Assembly: GCA_026745465.1 (NCBI GenBank)
Contig: JACYXH010000216.1
Span: 4,064,501 to 4,128,500 of the forward strand
Direction of reading: 5' to 3'
DNA: 64,000 bases
DNA from: Lota lota
Lineage: Eukaryota > Chordata > Actinopteri > Gadiformes > Lotidae
Shown: one piece after another, positions 57,101-64,000 of the stretch
Position numbering within the stretch: position 1 is the stretch's first letter
Layout: each line of letters starts with the position of its first letter
The notes under the pieces: model-generated
Database searches by the model: none
Seen by the model: the letters and a program-made list of their open reading frames with translations, nothing else
Told to the model about the DNA's origin: nothing
Position numbers and translations under genes: made by a program

Positions 57101-59661
57101 CTACTCTGCAAGTACATTAATCGTACGTGTGCTGTTATATTTCTGATTACTTTGCCTCCTCCTAGTCATTTGAAGTCGGTAACATTTCAAAACAGAAGAA
57201 GCATTAAAAGGGTGTCGTCACAATTAAAGCACCCTTTATTTGTTACATTTTTAAGCAGCTGTCCAAGTCTAAATGCGAGACAACTTAAATTCTTATTCTG
57301 CTTTTCTCCACCTTCCTTTGACTCCTTCCCCCTCATTCAACCCCATCAATCATTCAAACTGAACAAGAACATTCTTTGGTGTCAGGCAAACACTCACTTC
57401 CATAACACTCGCTAGGCCCAACGACTGCAGAAACTATCATCTTCTCAGGAAAAATGGAAAGATAATGGGTTAGGAAGTTTATCAGAGCGCAAAAAAAGAG
57501 AACAGATGTGGAGGAAGAAATAGAGGCAAATTTGAGACCAAGAGCAAGAGAGCGAGCGAGCGAGAGCGAGAGACTCAAAGTGGAGGCTTTGACGTGCATG
57601 GAGAAGGAAAAAACATTACAGGGATAGACATTTCCTAATAGGTAATGGTGGCATAAAACAGAAAGAAGAGACTCAGAGAATTCACACAGCAGAGTTTCAG
57701 TGAGAGGGGCCCAAATATGATGTTGTTTCTTTCGTCCATGTGATGTAACTGTACAACTGAATTTCCATACGATGCCATGTCAGTGACAGGATAAAAGAAA
57801 CACGAGAAAAACTGAAGGAACCAAAAAAAAAGAACAACAGCAAGTTCACATTCCAGAGCGCTGGATTGCACAAGCACTTGGAGAGGTGACACTGGGAAGG
57901 ACCAATCAGGGCTGGGAAAGAGCCGGCAAAGATACCGCCCCCCTCCCACAACCACATACCAAGGAGACACACACATATACACAGCAGACATATACACATA
58001 AACACAGACACGAGTACAATAACACACATGCGCGCACACACACCACTGGGAAAAGTATGTGAGGAAGCTTTTTTCTATTAAATACTGAGACGTTCACTTT
58101 TTTTTTCCTATGGGATGCTGTTTGATGTTTGTTATTATGGGCTATTTCTGGGCCCTCACTCACAAAACATGCATCTTTTAATGCCCACACCCCAGGAAAA
58201 TGTTCCCTCTTTAAAGTGAACCATGTCATCAATTCTATGCCGTCTTTAGTTTCTTCATTTGATATTCCATTTCTTTCATCTTGCACAACTTTAACATGAC
58301 TTTATTCACTCAAAATAGAGAAATGTTGTCATTTTACAGGGAAATTACCATGAGGGGACGCCTGGTCAGCTAGAGCCGGGGAATACATACAGAATACAGA
58401 AATACAGAACATGTGGACCCTGTGGCGACATACTAGATCTCATATAGGAGCCTCAATGTTATCTCCTCTTAGCTTTAAAGGCCGCAATACAGTAAAGGGA
58501 ACTCATTATTATACATCGCCCTACTGAAAATGTCTTTAAATCGAAGATTTTGAGGAAGACGATCAACATTTCTGTGATATTATGATGAGCTTTTCATAAG
58601 GGCTCTCAAATTGCATTTTTAGGTTTCTATCATAAACCTGTCAGCATATACAAATTCCTCCCCCAATAAAAGCAATAATGCCATATTGGAAACAGATTTG
58701 GGCCACACAGAGTAATGACCTACTGAGCCACCGAACAGTCAAACTAAATGCCCCCCTGTGCTTCCAGGATTGACCACTGGTCTCTTTTAGGGAAGTAGCA
58801 GTAAGTGGCGATGACAGATGATCAAATAGTTTCTAACTTGGAGAACAATTTAGTTCATATAAATATCAACAAAAGGTTACAATTATATACAACACATAAA
58901 GCCACACTCAATAACTAAATTTGATACACCCCCCGTATGGAGTAACTCTGCCAACGTAAACGTCCATGGAGACCTTGTTTGCAAGGGTCTTCTGAGAGAA
59001 AACAGACAGGAGGACCCTGAAACTTATCCTGAGGTTAACTGAGGTCCTTTTTTACACTCTTGGCCCTTAAGTTTTTCCATCGCGTCTCTAGAAGAATGTA
59101 GAGGTCTCCACAGGAGGTCTTTAATGACCTCATGGACGCCATGAGAGTGAGGTCAAGAGGGTGGAGTGTGTGTGGTCCAAATGCCTTGGTCAATAACTTT
59201 AAAAAATAAACTAGTTGCCAGGAGAAATCCTGGTGACCAACGTACAGAAAGGTCTAGAACATGTCGGATTTACTCATTCACTACTTCTCCTGTTTGGCAC
59301 CTCCTCAGCGAAAGGAGGATGTGCGTGTGCATGCACACACACACAGCTCTGGATAAAAGCATCTGCTGAATGACTTAAATAGTCAAATTATAAAAAAGGA
59401 CAAGGATACAGCATTAGAATCAAAATCATCGTCACACAACTAAATAATATTGCAGTACAGAGGTTTGCATATAGAAATGGGTAAGAAACTCCTTACAACG
59501 TCCCTTCTAAGCCTTTATGGAGGACCACCTGGTGAAATACATACGATAAGAAAACTTCAAGACAGAACAGAAGCTCTTGGTAAAACCTGCCCTAGTTTAT
59601 TCTGGAGACCATCATCTACTACAAACTGATTCTATAGGGAAAGGACTGGAGGCCTTAAGCT

Positions 59662-59664
59662 CCC

Positions 59665-59695
<31 letters not shown>
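59662..59695. repeat. Poly(C)20 followed by (CA)n
   Basis: 20 C residues (59662-59681), then about 14 nt of CA. Confidence 0.95.
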
Positions 59696-60790
59696 GCGCC
59701 TAGGGTCTTAAATCACTGTTTCATGTAGTCTAGATAAAATGTAGACTGTGAAATCACTCAAATGAACAGTTCCCATACTAGCAGTGCAAAAAAGCAATGG
59801 TTGCTGCAAGTAACCTGTATTCAGATTATGTGTGTCTGATTAAGAATGTTGGCTCTTTTACAGAATACATGTATAAGGCTCTATTAAATACGACCAAAGT
59901 AAATGTTAAGATTTGTCCAGCTTTTAAAAGTCCCTGCCACTCTTTCCAGGAAATCCTAGCAGTCGATCGTGCGATCCGGTGGAGTGTTACCATCTATGGC
60001 TCCAGGGCCGGTGAATCTGGCAGGGCTGGTTTGGGAGGGTGAGAAGCGATGGTAGAGAGGTTGTCTGGAAGGAGGTGTGAAGTGAGGCCGCTGGCATCGA
60101 CCATGTGATTAAAGTGCCACTACATCATCATCATCATCGTGGAAATGGAACACACCCCTGCCCCCTCACTCCCAACAGCCCAGCGCAAAACAAACAAAAC
60201 GACAAACGAACGCATCCAAAGCAATCGATAAAGAGCTCTATGGGGAAACGGAAAGCGAAGACAGGAAGGGGGAGCAGCCTGCTCCTTCCTGTTGGGATGC
60301 ACAGGTGGGACGTGAAAGAGCTGACTCCATCTTCCAACAGCGCTTTTTGGAAAAAGTCAGGAGCAGCACAATTGTATCTGGATAACCGCTTCTCACTGCG
60401 CTCCTCCTCTCTCCTCTCTACTTCCCCTCCTCCTCTCTCCATCTCCTTCTCCTCCCCCTCTCTCCTTCTCCTTCCTCCCCTCCTCCTCCATTCAAGCTTT
60501 GCTCGCTGTGCTACACGCGTGTGAAATTGAGCCTGACGGCAGGTATAATTAAATCAACGGTACCAAAAGAAAAAAGGTGAAACACAATTTCAACAGGCGC
60601 TAGAGGTTGTTATGAACATGCTGCTGCTCTCTGCATGGGGTCTGGCCTTCTTATGATCATCAAAGTTATTGCTAATATATGTAACAATTTGCATATGCCT
60701 AGATATAAATGCTGTTGTACTTTCAGCCCCACTGGGAAAGGTCCCTCCTTTACCCATAGTAGACATGATAATATGGTCCTGAAAAGTGTA

Positions 60791-60905
60791 GTAACTAGGG
60801 TGTTCGACTCCCAGCCGGAATGGACTGGGTTCGATCCCAAACGTCCGAATCCTTACCTGTACGCAGATGTCTAACCTCCTTCCTGCTCCCAATGACATGT
60901 ATTGA
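60791..60905 (+). mobile_element. SINE fragment
   Basis: GGGTTCGATCCC B-box-like motif at about 60828-60839, then CCTTACCTGTACGCAGATGT, similar to the body of the 32925-33112 element; the tail is missing. Confidence 0.5.
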
Positions 60906-61725
60906 CTAATTACATGTATTCACGGTTAGTCGTGTTGATAAAACCCTCAGCTTGATGACTAAATATGACCCAACAGCCCTACAGATGAACCCTCTGGCTT
61001 CCTGTGAATCAGCAAAGCCCCACAAATAGCCATAGTAGGAATTCACAACACACACAGTGACCCTGTCTTCCCAGTATCAATAAGAGGCAGAAACACAACC
61101 GGAGAGACAATGAGTCTGCAGACAGGATAAACCTAAACAGAACCACAGTGTGTCCAAGGACAGAGACCGAGCCACACAGCCGGCCCTGGGTCCGGAGCAG
61201 GAAGGAGCAGTCCTCAGCAGACAAAACACGGCCAGGGGGAAGCGCAGGTTGAAAAATAAAATGAATGTTTTTTGTCTCTGGCTGTACAAAGGTTGCGCAA
61301 ACTACCAGGGCGATATCTATGAAGCTAATATGGATTAAACAATGATGGATTATCTATCCATCCACCCATCTGTCATGTGTCTAGCAAGGCATGGTCCACT
61401 ATGGTAAACCAATACGATTTCAAAGCTCAGGTTTATGTCTTTTCATTGACTGGTAATATAAATTCACTGGGAAAAAAGACCACTGCATACATACATATAT
61501 AAATGCATACATACACACACATATGTATATGCACATACACACATATATACAAACATATTTATTTATATATAAATATATATATATGTCTACACACACATGC
61601 ACAGTTTATAATATATATGTCTACTGCCAACTTTCGGTTAATTGCGAAGCTGTTGGATTGCGTAAGAGGAGAAAATGATAGACCGTGTTAAAGAAAGATC
61701 TGTGAACATTCTTCTCAGTGTAGTT

Positions 61726-61760
<35 letters not shown>

Positions 61761-61948
61761 TTGTATGTGTGTATGTGTGTGTGTGTGGGTGTGATCCAAG
61801 AGTGTATGCCTTGAACAACTGAAAATCCAAATATAATAAACTTTACCCACGTTGATTGGGTTTCTCATCATGTGGATACGGTCTACATAACATCAGTTTT
61901 GAAAAAGCACCCTGGACACAGTTTTGTTTTAAACCAACTATGCCTGAT

Positions 61949-61950
<2 letters not shown>

Positions 61951-61996
<46 letters not shown>
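61951..61996. repeat. (AC)n microsatellite
   Basis: 46 nt of AC. Confidence 0.95.
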
Positions 61997-61998
<2 letters not shown>

Positions 61999-62164
61999 TA
62001 AGAAAGAGAAAGACTGAACTCACGGTGTGATGAATCAGGAGGGAGAGACGGCCAGGAGCTCCCAGTGGAGACCAGTTGCTACTCTAGCTCATGTGGTGTG
62101 CCTCCTTCTCTGACCTACAGAGAGTGAATCATAACAAACACAAAGATTCACAGGAGGGAACGAT

Positions 62165-62191
62165 GGGGGGGGGGGGGGGGGGGGGGGGGGG
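62165..62191. repeat. Poly(G)27
   Basis: 27 consecutive G residues. Confidence 0.95.
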
Positions 62192-62644
62192 ATCACAACA
62201 AGAAGCAAAAGAAAAAGAAGAGGGTGTTAAGTTATTTTGCCGAAGGCGACGCTGCACTTCTTCAAAGAGTTGTTCCTCGCGATCCGCTCCGAAGCACATA
62301 TCAGATTTAATGGCACAGTGAGCCACAGCTTTGTGTTGCAAGCAAGTCTGTCGCCCAGGACAGACCTGCTGCTGTCCTGCATCAGAGACACCAGGGCATA
62401 GTGGACACGGTACAAACATCACCTCTGACTGACCCAGGTTTAACAATATCATATGAGTGCCTTCATCATCACCTACTTGGAGAGTGTCTGATGAAATCAA
62501 TGAAATCAATACATATTATGCATGTGCTTGCCTTGGCTTATAGTTAGCAAGGCATCCCCTGCTTTACCTACAAGTAGTGGTCGTCTCTTTACCTCCAGGT
62601 CTTCAAGAAAACACCCCGTAGCTTCATAACTAGCCTATTGGTAG

Positions 62645-62645
<1 letters not shown>

Positions 62646-62692
<47 letters not shown>
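62646..62692. repeat. (AC)n microsatellite
   Basis: About 46 nt of AC followed by further CA-rich sequence. Confidence 0.95.
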
Positions 62693-62699
<7 letters not shown>

Positions 62700-64000
62700 T
62701 GTACACACACGTACACACACACACCAGCAATGGCCTATTCAAAAATAGCGCATAGCTTCCTTGGGTTTAGGGATCATATCTTAAAAAGCAGCTCTGCATT
62801 AATATTCATTAAAAGGCGGACGCCTGGGATAAAAATAGCAATAGTCATCTCAGAGGCCTTGGGGCGGGGGAGATGGGGAGGGGCGTGTGGGTGTAATGAG
62901 CCAATAAGCTCCGTCAACAAGATCCGTCGAAAAAGATGAGCACAGAAACATCAAATCCTTGAACCGCGGGTGCTGCTTATCTGTTGTTGTGTACTGGAGA
63001 GGCCAAATGAAATGTGGTCTCTTTATTATTGTTGGTCGTTATTGTTTTTAAAGGTGACTGCTGTACATCTGTTGTTACCAGTGTCCCCCATTGCATGGCT
63101 GTGGGTGGACAGCGGCGGATTAGCCTGATACTGATCCTTAAGCTAGGCTTAGCATGCCTTTCAGTCTCGCTCAATGCGCACGTGCGCACACACACACGCA
63201 CGCCTGCAAAATGTCTCAATGTGATAAATCCATCAATCATTCACTGAGCTACCAGGATTGGATTGGTCAAAAAGAGTAGTTCCCCATTCCAGGCACACTG
63301 ACTCAAACAACATGAGTGACCACAAAGGAAAGAGACCAGGTAGTATAGACCAGGTAGTATACACCTAGCAGCCACATTGGTTAGACGGGCGGGGAAACCT
63401 TCTAGAATAATGGGAAACTATGACCACTTGATTTTCTTCACCCAGGTAGCATACAGAATGCATTTCCATTGAGTTGTCAAGGTTTCCCCACCTAATGAAC
63501 CAATATGGGCGCTAGCTGAATAAGATCTAAAATACAAGTTCATCATGTTTATGATTTAAAGTGCCAGTGAACCCCCTGTTTCAGCTCAAATTCAAACACT
63601 AGGAGATAAAAAAAAAAGTGTTTTGGGATGAGAGTTCTAGAAAGGAGGGGGGACGTGTTATCCCCATGGTTACAAGCCACGTCGACTTTGTGATATTTTT
63701 TAAGCTAGTACCATCGTTTCGTACGCGCTTCATAATGATTGGTGCTGTATATGAAATGCACCAGTACCAAAACGTGTCCGAAAAGCTTAACCCTCTCTTG
63801 AACGAGGACATCATATCGACCGCTGCCCAGATGGAGCTGCACACATCCACACACAGCGTGGCATTATACCATAGGTTTCTGAGACGCATAGCCCTCTCTC
63901 GGACACGACCGTCAACATGAACCGCTATCTACACAGACCACACATCCACACATGCCTCACCACCAGTGTCCCTTTGTCGTGACCTCAAAGAGACAGGCAA

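Larger units (their letters stand above)
57101..64000. other. Non-coding distal stretch
   Basis: No gene recognised. Contents: purine-rich sequence near 57540-57575; a SINE tail at about 59345-59382 (GGATAAAAGCATCTGCTGAA); poly(C)20 with CA at 59662-59695; a SINE fragment at 60791-60905; (GT)n at 61727-61790; (AC)n at 61951-61996 and 62646-62692; and poly(G)27 at 62165-62191. 63300-64000 shows no recognised feature. Confidence 0.5.

Noticed and set aside
63618-63920. Overlapping 96-100 codon frames on both strands near the right edge
   Set aside because: No recognisable domain or splice structure. Could be part of an unknown repeat, but I cannot support it.

Overview
This is vertebrate, almost certainly teleost fish, nuclear DNA. 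It carries intron-split genes with GT-AG junctions, a very high density of dinucleotide microsatellites, tRNA-derived SINEs and a decayed hAT transposon. The microsatellite load recalls cod-like fishes, but that is only an impression. No bacterial, viral or organellar gene is visible.

Two protein-coding genes lie head to tail on the minus strand. (1) syt12 (synaptotagmin-12) has seven coding exons between 10310 and 960. They join in phase to give a 433-residue protein with a short N-terminus, one membrane segment, tandem C2 domains and a C-terminal WHxL motif. Its 5' part lies further up. A CpG-rich, TATA-containing candidate first exon is at about 19.26-19.62 kb, with RE1/NRSF-like half-sites beside it. 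A second TATA/CCAAT promoter and a string of splice-bounded candidate exons lie at 21.2-23.8 kb. (2) peak1 (pseudopodium-enriched atypical kinase 1) has four coding exons between 49031 and 28017. They join in phase to a 2043-residue scaffold pseudokinase, longer than the roughly 1750 residues of the human protein. Its probable 3'UTR runs to tandem AATAAA signals near 24.9 kb, about 1 kb from the distal syt12 promoter.

Layout: 1-10.3 kb is the syt12 coding region, with a 3' minisatellite reaching into the stop codon and an intronic array of decayed copies of one exon's 3' end. 10.3-19.2 kb is the long syt12 5' intron, with a 396-bp (AG)n tract and a local segmental duplication. 19.2-23.8 kb holds candidate promoters and 5' exons. 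24.9-49.0 kb is peak1. 49-64 kb is non-coding, presumably the peak1 5' intron or upstream flank, with microsatellites, SINE fragments, a 34-bp minisatellite and one stretch that looks like a conserved non-coding element.

The most interesting observations are: the tandem copies of the end of syt12 exon 4, one of which keeps an open frame and an intact splice donor; an in-frame candidate alternative peak1 exon with a myristoylation/palmitoylation-type MGSCVS start; a peak1 C-terminal extension built by a 30-bp repeat; and an excess of 14-29 nt poly(C)/poly(G) runs.

The two genes do not share an obvious pathway. SYT12 is a Ca2+-independent vesicle protein. PEAK1 is a cytoskeletal and adhesion signalling scaffold. 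Their closeness is a synteny observation, not evidence of joint function.
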